Source of the DNA: Mytilisepta virgata
Lineage: Eukaryota > Mollusca > Bivalvia > Mytilida > Mytilidae
DNA: 64,000 nt
Direction of reading: 5' to 3'
Assembly: GCA_028015205.1 (NCBI GenBank)
Contig: CM051516.1
Span: 49,728,230 to 49,792,229 of the forward strand
Below are positions 48,801-60,207 of this stretch, piece by piece. The translations under genes and the position numbers were made by a program. Each line of letters begins with the position of its first letter. Position 1 is the stretch's first letter. The notes under the pieces are model-generated. The model was not told the DNA's origin. It saw only the letters and a program-made list of their open reading frames with translations, and made no database searches.

Positions 48801-51329
48801 CATTTGAAAACGTTTCAAATGCTGAACAATTGGATACTACCCTGGCCTAAAAATTTTATTCAACATAGACCAAAAAATTCATCACCAAAATTTTAGTAAT
48901 CAAAGGGATCTTTTTCGAGAAAAAATTGAAAAACTTCCACCAGTGCGATTGATGCGACGTGATAGAAAACGTGGATGTGGGAGATTTGTTATTATTTGTG
49001 TATGTCATGTATGTGACATGCACGTAAAATATAGTCCTTATGTACAGAATATATTAAAAAATCTTTCGAATTAAATCTTGTCTTGTCAATTAAGTTGCTA
49101 ACTTTAATTAACAAGTCCCATTGATTTGTATTGATAAATCGACAGCCATTATTTGACACCTATGTACTACCAGAAGTCACGTGATAACCGAAATAGCTGC
49201 GTTTACAACTAGACAGCGATTTATTTAATACAGTAATTTGAAGGGTCAAAGATTTATTAAGAGCACGATCTTGAATTCCGTAAGGACAAACATTTGTTGG
49301 TTATAGACAAAATTTAAAATTTTGGGTTTAGCTTAAGACGTTATATGCAATGTTAGTTTTTTTAATTTTTAAAGTTGCAAATATTCTTATTCCCAGTATA
49401 ACAATAACATAACACATATACACAAAATTATACGCAGCTTCCTCGCTTCACAATTATTTTTTTATTATTATCTGACCTGATCTTCTTTCCATTATAGCTA
49501 TTTTCTCTCTAAGACACTATTATAATGGATGTGTGTCAGCGATATAATTTCCTTATCGGATAGTATATGTTAAAAGAGGTCTAAAGAGTGTCAATTCTCA
49601 TGTATAAGATTAATTAAATACCATTTTCTCCTCTTTCGCCAGGTAGTCCAGTTTCTCCTGATACTCCGGGATTTCCGATTTCACCAGACATTCCAGTAGG
49701 TCCTTCACGTCCAATCTCACCCATTTCTCCGTCAGGTCCAGGTAATCCAGGTCGTCCTCGAGTTCCTGGATGCCCTCTAGGGCCCATTGGTCCGGGATCT
49801 CCCTTTTCTCCTTTACACCTATCTGACATACATACGTCATCACCTTTAGAAATATATATACATATATTAACACGTTGTCAGCAGAGAGATATTAGAAAAT
49901 ATCGACAGAGTCATAATACGAAGCTTTTGTTCAGAACATGAGTAGCCAACGAGCTGAACAATTTCATGTTGTGTCGAGCGGCTGATATTTTACAATCTTA
50001 GTTTTAAGAAAACCTGGTAATCAATTTATCGTTTTTTTACAAATAATTTTCATTCAAATATGAAAACTTTTCATTGTTTATAAAGTCAAGAAGAAGTGAT
50101 CTTGATATAAATGGGTCAACGTTGGATCATGCATTATGACGTTATTGATACATTTGGTCAGCAAATATTAAGGTCGGGTCAAATTTGTTCGATGTTATTG
50201 CAATTTTATTTCAATTTCCTTTCTGTATAGAGCTCCCAATAAAAATAAAATCTAAGTTATTCCTAAGCACGCGCGTGAAAAGAGGTATCTTTTTCCTAGT
50301 TTTCTCTCAAACCATCATCAAAGGAAATTTAAAATTAATTCTCTCTCGTGCATCAAAATTAGTATTAAAGAATTTTTCATTACAACTGAGTCGATACCAC
50401 TACTGACCTCACTGCTGGTGGACTCTAAGTTTCTGAGAGTATCACAAACTCAGTTTCAAGTATTTGGATACTTGCCAAAAATTGATACTTGAAATGTCCT
50501 GTTTCAAAAATGTTAAATTTTGTAAAAACTAATAAGAAGTACCTCTGTCCTTAGATGATTTTGGCTTCGCAGTTTTGAATTTTCCCTTAAACCTTTTGAA
50601 TTGTTCTTTTGGTTTCCGACATGTTAGGCCTTTAGCGCAACTGATTGAGTCGTAAATAGACAAAATATGCACATCTTGTGATTCAAAGATTTTCTGTTAG
50701 GAAAATTCAAAATGAAATTTAAAATTTACTTTACATTTATCATTTTCAACTCTGCTTTTTAATATTTTTTTCAATTTTCATTTGAAAGTTGAAAAAAGGA
50801 ATTTGCGACTCTTCTGTTTCATTTTTCATTTTTTCTTGTAAACTGACAAATGGAATGCATCTCAGTTTTCAATATTGGAAGTCAATTAGAAAATATGAAA
50901 ACTGAAATTAAGTCTTACAAATTTCATTTTTCCATTAAAATCAGAAAAAAATACAGTGTGTCATTAACAAAGATCAAAGTTTTTTTTAAAAATATTTTTT
51001 AAATATTTGGAATCGAGCTTTTTCTGTCAAATAAAGAAGAGATAGTTGGAACATTCTTTTTAAACGAAATATAAAAAAAAAAACAGAAAGCAAATTTGAA
51101 ATTTTCAAATGGAAAAAAAATATTGTACATACATTGTATTTTAAATTTCCATTTATATCAATTTGTAAGAAAATTCAAAAAGAAATTTTGTTTCAGATAT
51201 TTTCTATTTTTACAATTTTCATTCTCAACATTTCTCGTAATCAGTTATTCTTTTGCTACAAAGGTACATACCTGGTATTGTATACATTAAATAAAAGACC
51301 ATGGCAAGAATCAGGAACAAACCATTCAT
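45774..51329 (-). CDS. Membrane-anchored mini-collagen, paralog A (complete, three exons)
   Basis: Exons 51329-51272, 49843-49622 and 45874-45774 join in frame (phase 1 at both junctions) to a 126-residue protein. Exon 1 is a signal peptide ([20 protein letters not shown]). Exon 2 begins [11 protein letters not shown], a C-x4-C motif, then 21 unbroken Gly-X-Y triplets (GEKGDP to GEN), rich in acidic residues (about 10 D/E against 6 K/R). Exon 3 gives about eight polar residues, a transmembrane helix with AIILTD, then RRT and a stop. The predicted topology is a type I membrane protein with an extracellular collagen rod of 63 residues and almost no cytoplasmic tail. The Cys pair beside the rod could lock a trimer. 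It is paralogous to 41472-42410. Additional exons in the two introns cannot be excluded. Confidence 0.8.
46098..46600. repeat. Bivalve dispersed repeat, copy R8, as a head-to-head fold-back
   Basis: From 46098 to about 46317 the monomers read in minus orientation ('ggctgtggtagccactttgg'). From about 46318 to 46590 they read in plus orientation ('ccaaccaagatggcttacg'). The junction lies near 46318. It sits in the second intron of mini-collagen A. Confidence 0.65.
46601..47546. other. Intron sequence of mini-collagen A, nothing recognised
   Basis: AT-rich sequence with short frames only. I looked for further Gly-X-Y exons here and saw none. Confidence 0.4.
47547..48460 (-). repeat. Bivalve dispersed repeat, copy R9, minus orientation
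   Basis: Read on the minus strand it begins 'aggtcatctggcctatagatc' with 'aggtgagctta', then 'cgtccgtcgtccgtaaacc'. It ends 'agatgagcgattcaggctc' with the hairpin and 'cttg'. Its interior is unlike other copies and holds a direct repeat 'caatcgggtaattttaaaat' at about 47680 and 47862. Confidence 0.65.
48461..49621. other. Intron sequence of mini-collagen A, nothing recognised
   Basis: AT-rich; no Gly-X-Y frame and no other motif seen. Confidence 0.4.
49622..49843 (-). CDS. Paralog A collagen exon, 21 Gly-X-Y triplets
   Basis: Acceptor 'tttctaaag' ends at 49844 and the donor GT is at 49621-49620. The exon is 222 bp and symmetrical phase 1-1. The triplets are unbroken, several with Pro at Y or X (GHP, GRP, GLP, GNP), as in true triple helices. 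Confidence 0.92.
51272..51329 (-). CDS. Paralog A signal-peptide exon
   Basis: ATG is at 51329-51327, then 19 codons and one base, with donor 'gtatgt' starting at 51271. The peptide is a short hydrophobic run ending in a plausible cleavage site. It is too short to be found by length but has the phase required by the collagen exon. Confidence 0.7.
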
Positions 51330-52272
51330 TTCAGGTTTCTTTTAACAATTTGTCAATATAACCAAGCAGAAAATCTTTCAGTATAGTAATAATATGTATT
51401 GCTGAAACATTAAATCTAATACGAATTTCTGATAAACCATGCATAAAAGACTGGAATCGATACTCGGAGAAATATAGTATCCATTACATAAGTCGGAATC
51501 GGCATCCAATAAGTTATGTCTTTTCAGCAAATACATGTAAAATATTCGAGATTTTTATAGTAGAGAAGAAAGGAGAAGAATATCGTGCAATTTTGAAAAC
51601 GCTCAATACTATGCACGTGTGTAAAAAATACTGTGAATTCATTTACTCAAATTTTTTTTATTTATTTAATAATAATTTTAACATTTGAAAAATAGTACAA
51701 AGCACACTAACAATATTCAATTCTAAATTTCACAGCCTAGGATTTTTTAACATTATTACTTTGTCCTTAAAAAACCAAATAGTTAACTAAACTTTGAAAC
51801 AAAACTATCTTCCCAAGTGTGTATATTTGGTCGTTTGTGTTCTCATATATGAAAAAAACACAAAAAGTTATGAGACAAAAATTCAAAGTTTATATTTCAC
51901 TAACCTTTGCAGTCATCCTTTTCATCCATGTAGTATATTTTATGCTTGAATACGTATTAGATCATATTGGATCTATAGATTATGAAGTGCTTATCAGAGG
52001 ACACATAATTGTTTTCATGACATTCATAAACCAACATGGAATCAGAAAAATATAATTTGTAGCAATTGGGTTAATATATATACTCACATGGATAAATTAC
52101 TTTTTTCTAGTATGAGTGTGTCGTACTAAAGGGTCGTATTTTCATACCTTTGAAGTTTAGAACCGGGACATATTTCTGTATAGATTTCTTGATAGCATAA
52201 TCTGTGTATATTTACGCTCAAAGAAGTAAATGATCGGTAAATCCTTCCATCTTTTTGGTTACATATGACTCT

Positions 52273-52531
52273 GTCATAAATCGTTCTAAGGTAAAACCGT
52301 GATACAAGGTTCTTGGGTAGAATTGTAATAAATAGTTCTAGGATAGAGCCGACCAGAATGGCTTTAGGATGAACTGTCATAAATGGTTCTAGGGTAGAGC
52401 CGTCCAGAATGGTTCTAGGGTTGAACTGTCATAAATCGTTCTACGGTAGATTAGTCCTAAATGGTTATAAGGTAGAACTGTCATAAATGGTTCTAGGGTA
52501 GAACCGTCCAGAATGGATTAAGGTTAGAATT
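52273..52531. repeat. 26-bp minisatellite, block 1 (about ten units)
   Basis: The unit is 'gtcataaatggttctagggtagaacc' with variants in which the first third alternates between 'gtcataaatgg' and 'gtccagaatgg'. Ten units are nearly all 26 bp (one is 25). Confidence 0.88.
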
Positions 52532-52839
52532 ACCTTTAACTTAGGATATATCCAACTATGTCGGTCATTTTCATGTCTTATAACTCTGTATTGATTATGG
52601 CACGTACTCCTCGTCTTCACATTTGCCAAACTTTTAAAAACATTTTTTTGAAATATGTAGTAACATTTCACATCGATTATAATTTCAATATGACAATAAT
52701 TAATAAAATTAAATTATAACCAATTTATACAAAACAACAAAATTACATACAAAAGACAAAAGTACAGAAGAGCTATGGTGCAAGTTTTTTTTAATTTTTT
52801 TTAGCCCAGAAGAAGAAAGAATTATTTTTTGGTTAAAAT

Positions 52840-53260
52840 TTGTGTGATTTTTATTCACGTTTTGGGAATTTCTTGCATCTCATCTATCCCAGTGAGCTCC
52901 AAATTAAGGATACCACAGACACTGCCAAGTCTTCATCTGATCTTGACCTTCACCTCGAAATTGACACCAGAGGAAGGTTGAATACAAAACTTTACGACAA
53001 ACTGGATGACTTTGACTTTCCAATCGTCAACTTCCAAAATTTGAGTTGCAATATCCCAGAAGCGCCGGCGTTTGGAGTATACATTTAACAACTCATACGT
53101 TATTCCAGAGCTTGTGACATATACATTGACTTCCTGGACAGAGCCGGCTCCTGACAGAAAAGTTGCTCACACAGAGGTACGTTGCTCCTTAGATGAAGTC
53201 ATACTTATTAAACTTTTATGGGCGTCATCATGACTTGGTTGACAAGTATGAAAAAACCGT
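52840..53260 (+). pseudogene. Broken reverse transcriptase, Penelope-like type, fragment 2
   Basis: The plus frame has IYPSELQIKDTTDTAKSSS, LDLHLEIDTRGRLNTKLYDK and NIPEAPAFGVYI, then a stop at 53086-53088. The next codons continue the lineage with QLIRYSRACDIYIDFLDRA and more interrupted blocks to about 53250. This is the C-terminal part after the YxDD motif. At least four stops, so dead. Confidence 0.7.
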
Positions 53261-53353
53261 TTCCCAAATGAAAATGGACCTGTTCCATTGATATTATCCC
53301 ATACCGGATTGACATGGGCAGCATGGTGGGTGTCCTGCAGGAAGCAGAGACTG

Positions 53354-53732
53354 CAATAGCAAATAAAACCGACTAGTTTTTTAAATCATTTAAATTAGTT
53401 TTAGTAAAGACTTTATTGAGAATGAAATTTTTCTTTATTTACTCTATAAAATATTTCGGCTTGCTAAATGCATTTCACCTCTTTATTGAAAAATTACATA
53501 GACATAACGTACATACATGACATATACGAAAATTTATACTAGTACAATAATTTCAATTGAGAAGGGACGGGACTAAATTTTGATTTAAAGTTTGTAGAGG
53601 AATGTTTTATGTAATAGCAAATAAAACAGACTAGTTTTTTTAAATCATTTTTTTTTAATCAGTTTCAGTAAAGACTTTATTGTGAGTGAATTTTTTCTTT
53701 GTTTACTCTATAAAATATTTCGGCATGGTAAA
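53354..53732. repeat. Pair of 120-bp direct repeats
   Basis: 'tagcaaataaaaccgactag' with the following sequence to 'atatttcggc' (53354-53475) recurs at 53612-53732 ('tagcaaataaaacagactag' to 'atatttcggc'), with a few substitutions and a poly(T) length difference. Confidence 0.8.
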
Positions 53733-53799
53733 TGTTGATTTGAAAATTATGACAACAAATCAATTATTTTATTTCTTTTAATTTTGATGTTCAAAATTC

Positions 53800-53939
53800 A
53801 TAAACTGCTATCTATGGTAGAACCGTCTAGAATGGTTCTAGGGTAGAACTGTTGTAAGTGGTTCTGGGATAGAACTGTTGTAAATGGTTCTGGGATAGAA
53901 CTGTCATAAATGGTTCTATGGTATAACTGTCAGAAATGC
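53800..53939. repeat. 26-bp minisatellite, block 2 (about five units)
   Basis: Same unit as 52273-52531 ('gttctagggtagaact' core), five copies, 1.3 kb further on. The reverse transcriptase fragment and the direct-repeat pair lie between the blocks. Confidence 0.82.
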
Positions 53940-54229
53940 TGGATCTACTGGCTGATTGTTAACGGGGGATTATGTGCAATAAAATGTTGTTCGAGTTGTT
54001 AAAAAAGAATAAAGAACTGTCATTCTAGGTTCTAAAGGTGTCAGGATGACAGTTTAGGATGGTTAGAACTGAGCCCAACTGTACAGATGAAAAAAATACA
54101 TAAGATGTATATGGAAATCTTGCACCAAAATTTCAATTGCATGAGAAGTGACGGCACTCAATCACAGTTCAAATTTTTCTCATGTCGATAAACAGGTAAT
54201 GAAATTATTTATTTATTTATTTCACATAA

Positions 54230-54370
54230 TGTCGAAAATGGGCAGATATATACTAAAATGTATGATAAAAGTGACAAATTTAATTTTTCAATTACTAACT
54301 TCCCCTTTCTTGACGGAGGTGTGTCTGTGTAACTTTGTCTGCTTGTACGATTTGCACGAAGTTAACGATC
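54230..54370 (+). pseudogene. Broken reverse transcriptase, Penelope-like type, fragment 3
   Basis: A plus frame reads QIYTKMYDKSDKFNFSITNF and PFLDGG, then a stop, then LVRFARS. This is the same C-terminal block as in fragment 2 (LYDK..DF.F.I.NF) but from a different subfamily. Too short to say more. Confidence 0.6.
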
Positions 54371-54419
54371 GAAACCGCACTACTTCCAACATGTCCAAAG
54401 AATTTCTATTATAGGGTTA

Positions 54420-56690
54420 TATATTTCCCAAGCTTTTAAGTGCTTTTGAAAAGTTTTATAATTATAGCTATCAACATCTTTTAGCTAAATACCCGGATTC
54501 TAGAAAAGCACTTATCAGGAACGGATTTTACCGGCCTAGTTTCTATTTAAATATCGTGAATAAATAAAAACGCCTTATCAATAACCCACAGAAACTCTGA
54601 AGCACTTTAATATATTTTCAGAGTAAGAGCTACAAAATTAAATTTTGTGCAATTCTGTGGAAATTTATCTTTCTCCAAATGACTTTAAGACTTTAAACTT
54701 ACTAGTATACTGCTTTCTCAAGAATATTGTCTATATCTTTTGAAATCTATAACGAGATAGCATTAAACCCTTATGGCAGTGTTGTTTCTGACTATTTATT
54801 TTAATAAATTTTGTAGATCGACAGTATAAGACCAGCAGCTATGAGAGTCTTAGCTAGTTTTACAGTTAAAATGAGAACATTCTGACCCTGCTATTTAGAT
54901 CATGTACCGTCCAACCAATGTTTACAGTTAAAGAAAGCTTTCGCCTTGTTGGTTATTACACTATATTGACTTTTATAGTACTGTGAAACAGTTATTATTC
55001 GTGGTACACCAATTTTCGCAGATTTCGTGGACAGTCGAATCCACGTATTTTAAAACCAAACGAAAAATATATGTCAATCTCTTTTATAACGAAGTAAAAT
55101 CGAAATGTTCGGGGTCATTGCCAAGATTGCTATTTGCTCGTTTGATGTACATTTGAACAGATGACCATGTTTCAGAGAGGACAGGCGCTAGGCCAAGGCT
55201 ATTAATGAAGATATATTAATACTTAAGCAGTGTACGAGTTATGTTTATATTTTAATAGTCTGTCACTTCCGGTAAAGTTTCCATTTAAAGTAATATTTTC
55301 CATGATATTTGCCAGGTTGTGATAACTCAATTAAGTTTTTAAATCTATATCGAAATTAATAAATTATTTGGCCTTGCTTCTAGCTTGGGTAGCAATCATT
55401 TTTATTTTAATATTATTTTTCGCCAATGGTCATTGGTTGATTAATATCAATTAAATCTTAAAGAAACGCTGTTGTTGATTACACTTCAAATTAAATCTGT
55501 TGCATAATAAAAAACATCTTTTATATTCACCTTCCGATTTTGAAGGCTTTTTACTAATAATAACTCTTAATTCGTATTTTATTTTATTTCAAGTATTCAG
55601 TATGATCTAAAGTTATTTTTTGTTTGGAAATTTGAAATCCACGAAATTACGAACCCATGAATATGTCTTTTTCTTTTTTCCAATCCACGAAAACTGATGT
55701 CAACGAGAAATAAATGAATTCACAGTATGTTTACACACCAGAGTACCAGAAAAATATAAATAAAAATAAAATTCAACTAAGAAAAACACCTCTATAACAA
55801 ATACGACAACACGAAGCGCGGGGAAAAAGCTAAATGTCTGAGAAGACAACTAGAAGAAATTAAATTCGATCTAATTCAGTTACGTCAAACGATTGAAATT
55901 ACATTTCTCCTGTAAATGGCCATTTTTAGTCTAAGATGACCCGTTGAAGATCGGTTCACACGACCTCGTCTCCCACTGCACGATACCTCGTCTTCCACTG
56001 CTTTTAGACCAATGAAGTCGCGCCTTTCAAAAATACACATACGTTTTGACCAATCACATGTTACGTTATTTAACTTCGTAGACTTTGCCCATTGCCCTCC
56101 ACTCGGGAAAGACGTGAATTTTAAAACGTTGTTGCAGATTTTCCAGTCTTCACTTTGAACTCATGTAAGAACCTATTATTCTTCTACAATTTACAAAATA
56201 CCCGTAGACAAACAACCTGCACTTTTAACAACGCAACTATCCGAACAGGCTCACAAAAATACCAAACTACAATATCAAATTGATAACCACACAACAGTCT
56301 TATGTACTAAAAAAAGGGAATGTTAAATTTAATTTTGCTTAAAAAAATATATATGCAATCATAAACTTAAGTTTTTGGATACAATTAATCTGTCATCTAG
56401 TGAATCGTTGATATAACTATAGTTGTCTATCTAAATTATCCCAAGTTATTGTTCCGTCTGAACGCAAACTGTGAGGAACATATTTCTTAATACATGTATT
56501 AGGTACAAATGGTTGAAAATCTGTAATCAACAATTCCCTCATACGTTATATGAAGATTTTATTTTTCTCTACGAAGCATATAACGGTCCTTAAATTCTGT
56601 TAAATTTACAAATATTAAATCATCTCAATCTAGCGATAAGTCTGCCCACAGTAAATACAAATTTAAATTCTTGACCGGACACCAATTAAA
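54420..56690. other. Intergenic sequence, no confident gene
   Basis: AT-rich. A 44-codon plus frame (55781-55915) has a charged, coiled-coil-like composition (KRGEKAKCLRRQLEEIKFD) but neither a start nor homology I can name. A locally GC-richer patch near 55960-56120 repeats 'cctcgtcttccactgc'. Confidence 0.4.
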
Positions 56691-56701
56691 ATCCGAACAA
56701 G

Positions 56702-57417
56702 TTATAACAACTGAAAGACCGTCGCGATAAATGTCGGTTTTGTTACATAAAAGTATTTGACTGTAGAACAAGCAGGATCTTTAGTCCACGCATGAAAATC
56801 TTGAGCATTTTGAATACTGCATTTTCCCTGCTTGATACTCATGTACGCTTTACGCGGCGCCGGCCTCTAAATAGTCCCACGTGGCTTTTACGCCAAATTC
56901 TTGACAATGTTGTGCTATTAAATAGAATATGGTCTTGTTTCTGGACTGAGACGTCGGGTAATCGGTTAAATAATGAATATGACTCAGATCCGGGTACATT
57001 TGCTTCAACATTGGAACTAGATGTTTTAACATAGCATATATACTAATCCAGCGTTGTGTGAGAGGCTCTCTGAAATGCCGACAATACTCTCCTTCGAACA
57101 GCTACTGCTTTATTTTTGTTGCTAAAGTCTAAACGTATCATTAATGAAGACGAACTTTTGCTCCTCATATTACAAACGGGGGAAGGTTTGTTTTCTGTTT
57201 GCTTTGATTCCTTTTTCCTTTGAATACTTTTCTTTACTCTTTTGAGGGTCTGTGTACGCCTCTTAATTAATTGAGCATTTAAAAGCTGATCCACGGGAAT
57301 GTAGTATTTTCTTTTCATTTCTCGTTCTGCTTTAGGATATTTCTCTCCAAAAAGTCTTTTCTTTTTTAGCTCTGTATCTTTTCTGAATATCTGCTCGCCT
57401 AAGGGACATACCTTCAA
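56702..57417 (-). pseudogene. Pseudogene of an uncharacterised bivalve/cnidarian protein family
   Basis: Minus strand. 57417-57043 encodes a very basic region (KRKYYIPVDQLLNAQLIKRR, RVKKSIQRKK, CNMRSKSSSS). After a stop and frame change, 57032-56850 encodes HLVPMLKQMYPDLSHIHYLTD then SQSRNKTIFYLI and TWDYLEAG. The tail continues in another frame as DFHAWTKDPACSTVKYFYVT to a TAA at 56704-56702. The pattern of 'SDGPTSQYRNK...F.L...TW...EAGHGKG' is familiar from large unnamed families in molluscs and cnidarians, possibly transposon-associated. Internal stops and a missing middle make this a dead fragment. Confidence 0.55.
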
Positions 57418-57419
57418 AA

Positions 57420-60200
57420 ATGTAAATCCGTATTTAATATAACGTATTCATATTCTGGTTTGATCATAATATAGTAGTATTATCATTATTACTCATGCGA
57501 TGATGTATTGTAGACTTATTTATATTAAACATACCACATGTGTGTCAAAAAGTACAGCATTGCAAAAAGGTAACATCCGTTACCATCTTTACGTTTACTA
57601 GTTTACTCGGTTCATATGATCTGTAATGAATGATGTGTAGTATAATAAAAGTTCTAGGACCAATGGTAATAATTTATGCTCTTATTTGATTTGATTTGCC
57701 TTTTTTTTTTTTTTTGCTTTTTATGGTAAGTAGCATGTATACACGCAATGGTTATATTAATACATACCGTATATAATTTCTGAAATACCACTAATACTTC
57801 GTTTAACCTTGTACCAACTTGTACTCTAACTTTGACGTCACAAATAAATGTTATGTAGGTGCGATAGAAACAAATTCGGTAAGAGCTAAAATTCCGCTTT
57901 TTACGGTTACGTAACTCTTGTTAACAGTCTTTGTGTCGCTGATTGAAAATTATATTGATAATATGGATCTTGCTGTTATATTTAAAAACAAAATGTATGT
58001 AATTAATACCGCTCAAAAATTCCACAGCACTCAGACTAATGAAATATCTCGGTAACGGATGTTATTTTCTTATCGGCGACATCCCAAAAAATTGTATTTT
58101 CAAATATTTTTCTCTTATAAAAATTATTCAACTTTTTTTCATTTCTCTATGCAAATGAGGTAAACTTAACATTAAATTTCTGCCATTTTTTCAGTCAAAC
58201 AATTAAACTAGTGCTTGGTAACATGAAACTCTAAGTAACTCTTGTTAAAGAGATAAAGTGACATTATATTTCATAAGATTATCAACTTTTATTCTCAGAT
58301 ATATTTGTTGATGTTAAAAGTAATTAAAAACTATATGATTTTCGACAATATTTAAGAAAATTTGTACAAGAAAGCGATAATTTGTGTTTAATCTGATACA
58401 CTTAAATATGAATATGTAAAAGCGACAAACGGTGTTAAGATAATACTGGAAGTGTTCATCTCTGTGACGGAGAAAAGATTTTTTTAACGCAAACTTTTGG
58501 GTAAAACTTATTTCACATAAGGTAAGGAATGGTAAAGTACCATTTTATTGTCACCAACAGCTACCAGTTCCATCTGACATAACCTATTTCAACAGAGACA
58601 ATGATTTTTATTAGATGGGTCATATATGTTAAACATTGTTTGCCATCGTTGGGCCAACGAAGACAGATTTGTGGGCCAACGATGGCCCAACTTTGTCTTG
58701 CTGACTGGAATATGGCATACCAACTGTCTGTTGAAAAAGGAGCCCTCCAAACTGAACATATATATTGTCGATTAAATAGTCTAACGTTCTGATAATTTAA
58801 TCCTCGGTGTTTCTTTGTTCAGATTTAGAACTATTTGTAACAAAATATGACTTTTTAACCGACAACAAGATATTTGTATCTGCGTTTCCCTTTTTTAGTA
58901 CAGACACTTAGCAGAAGACGGTCTTTTAATTTGGGATGTGGAATAGTCAAAAGTTTGAATAGAATTGCAAGATTTCAGTATAGCTGACTTGAGGTATTGT
59001 AATAAATCTTTTGAGTTTTTTAGGATCCAAATCTGATTTACACCGCTGTGGAATATACCTAATTACAATACTTCTAAAGGCCTTTCTTTATCACGAATAC
59101 TTGTTAGGAGTTTGGAGAGAGAATTGCTAGAAAATCTGGCAGACACGGTAATATAACGTTTTTAATACAGATTTTTGAGTAATTTTTTATCCAGTATAAA
59201 GATGGGGAGAATGAATCTAGACCAACTTACAAAAATCATATGACTTTGGTATCAGGAAAATATGTTTTAATGAATCACAATTTCTTACTAATGCCCAAAA
59301 CAAACTGAAAGGTTTGTATTTAATTGTCCGTTAGAATTTTCCAATCTGTTTTTGTAGGAAACACACGATTGGAAATCTTGTAACATGAAGTTTGTGTGTA
59401 ACATGCGAATCGTGTTCATGTGGATTGTGTGCGTCTGTTTATACAATGTAATACTAACGAATACTATTATCACTGGAATACAGAAGATATTAACAATGAC
59501 ATTAAAATAAGAGTGTACATTAACATTCCCGGTTATCTAACAAAATCGATTTTTTCAGAATTATCTGAAACAAGACTCTGTATTATGATAGAAAGGTAGG
59601 TTGACAAAATTACATATGATTTATTACTGTTTCCATTTTATGTTTCTTAAAATACTAGTTAATATGTGTATTACAGCTTTCAATCAATTGAACTTGGTGA
59701 TCGCAGTTCTGGTATTCCAGTATTGAAAAAAAAACTCGTTTAAAAATTACAACCAGTCATGCCAGTATTGTTTTGTTGATTTTGTAATCCAGTAATGTTA
59801 AAGTTTGTGATGTAAATTAGGTATGTAAACAAAGGTTGTAAGCTAATTAATTAAAAGAAGAGTTTGGCATTAATGATTTTACAAATATTTAATTTTTATT
59901 TTCTAAGAAGTATTAAAACACAAATAAATATATATATATGTATTTGTTAAGCACTATCATTTTAATAGAATACTTATTTATAAACAGGAGAACTATGAAG
60001 CATAAAAACTCAAAAACTACATTTTACAAAATCAAGATAACGGTGCATAAAAAATGACAGCCGCCCTTTTTTTCTACATTGTTGGTAGTAAGAGGTCTTT
60101 GTGATTCTGATGTAAACTTATCTGTCTTTATCTTCATGATTCTTTATGTCCAGTAGCTGGAACGTTTTGGTTGTTTGGTTATTATTTGGTCTTGACTTTC
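57420..60200. other. Intergenic sequence, nothing recognised
   Basis: AT-rich with poly(T) at about 57702-57715. Around 58640-58700 a short set of 'gggccaacga' words occurs in direct and inverted order and could form a hairpin. No gene is supported. Confidence 0.4.
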
Positions 60201-60207
60201 CTCAATC

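Noticed and set aside
59288..59560. Minus-strand frame resembling a GPCR fifth helix (IPVIIVFVSITLYK)
   Set aside because: Only one helix is present, a stop lies just upstream, and no other receptor motif is nearby. Hydrophobic frames are common in AT-rich DNA.
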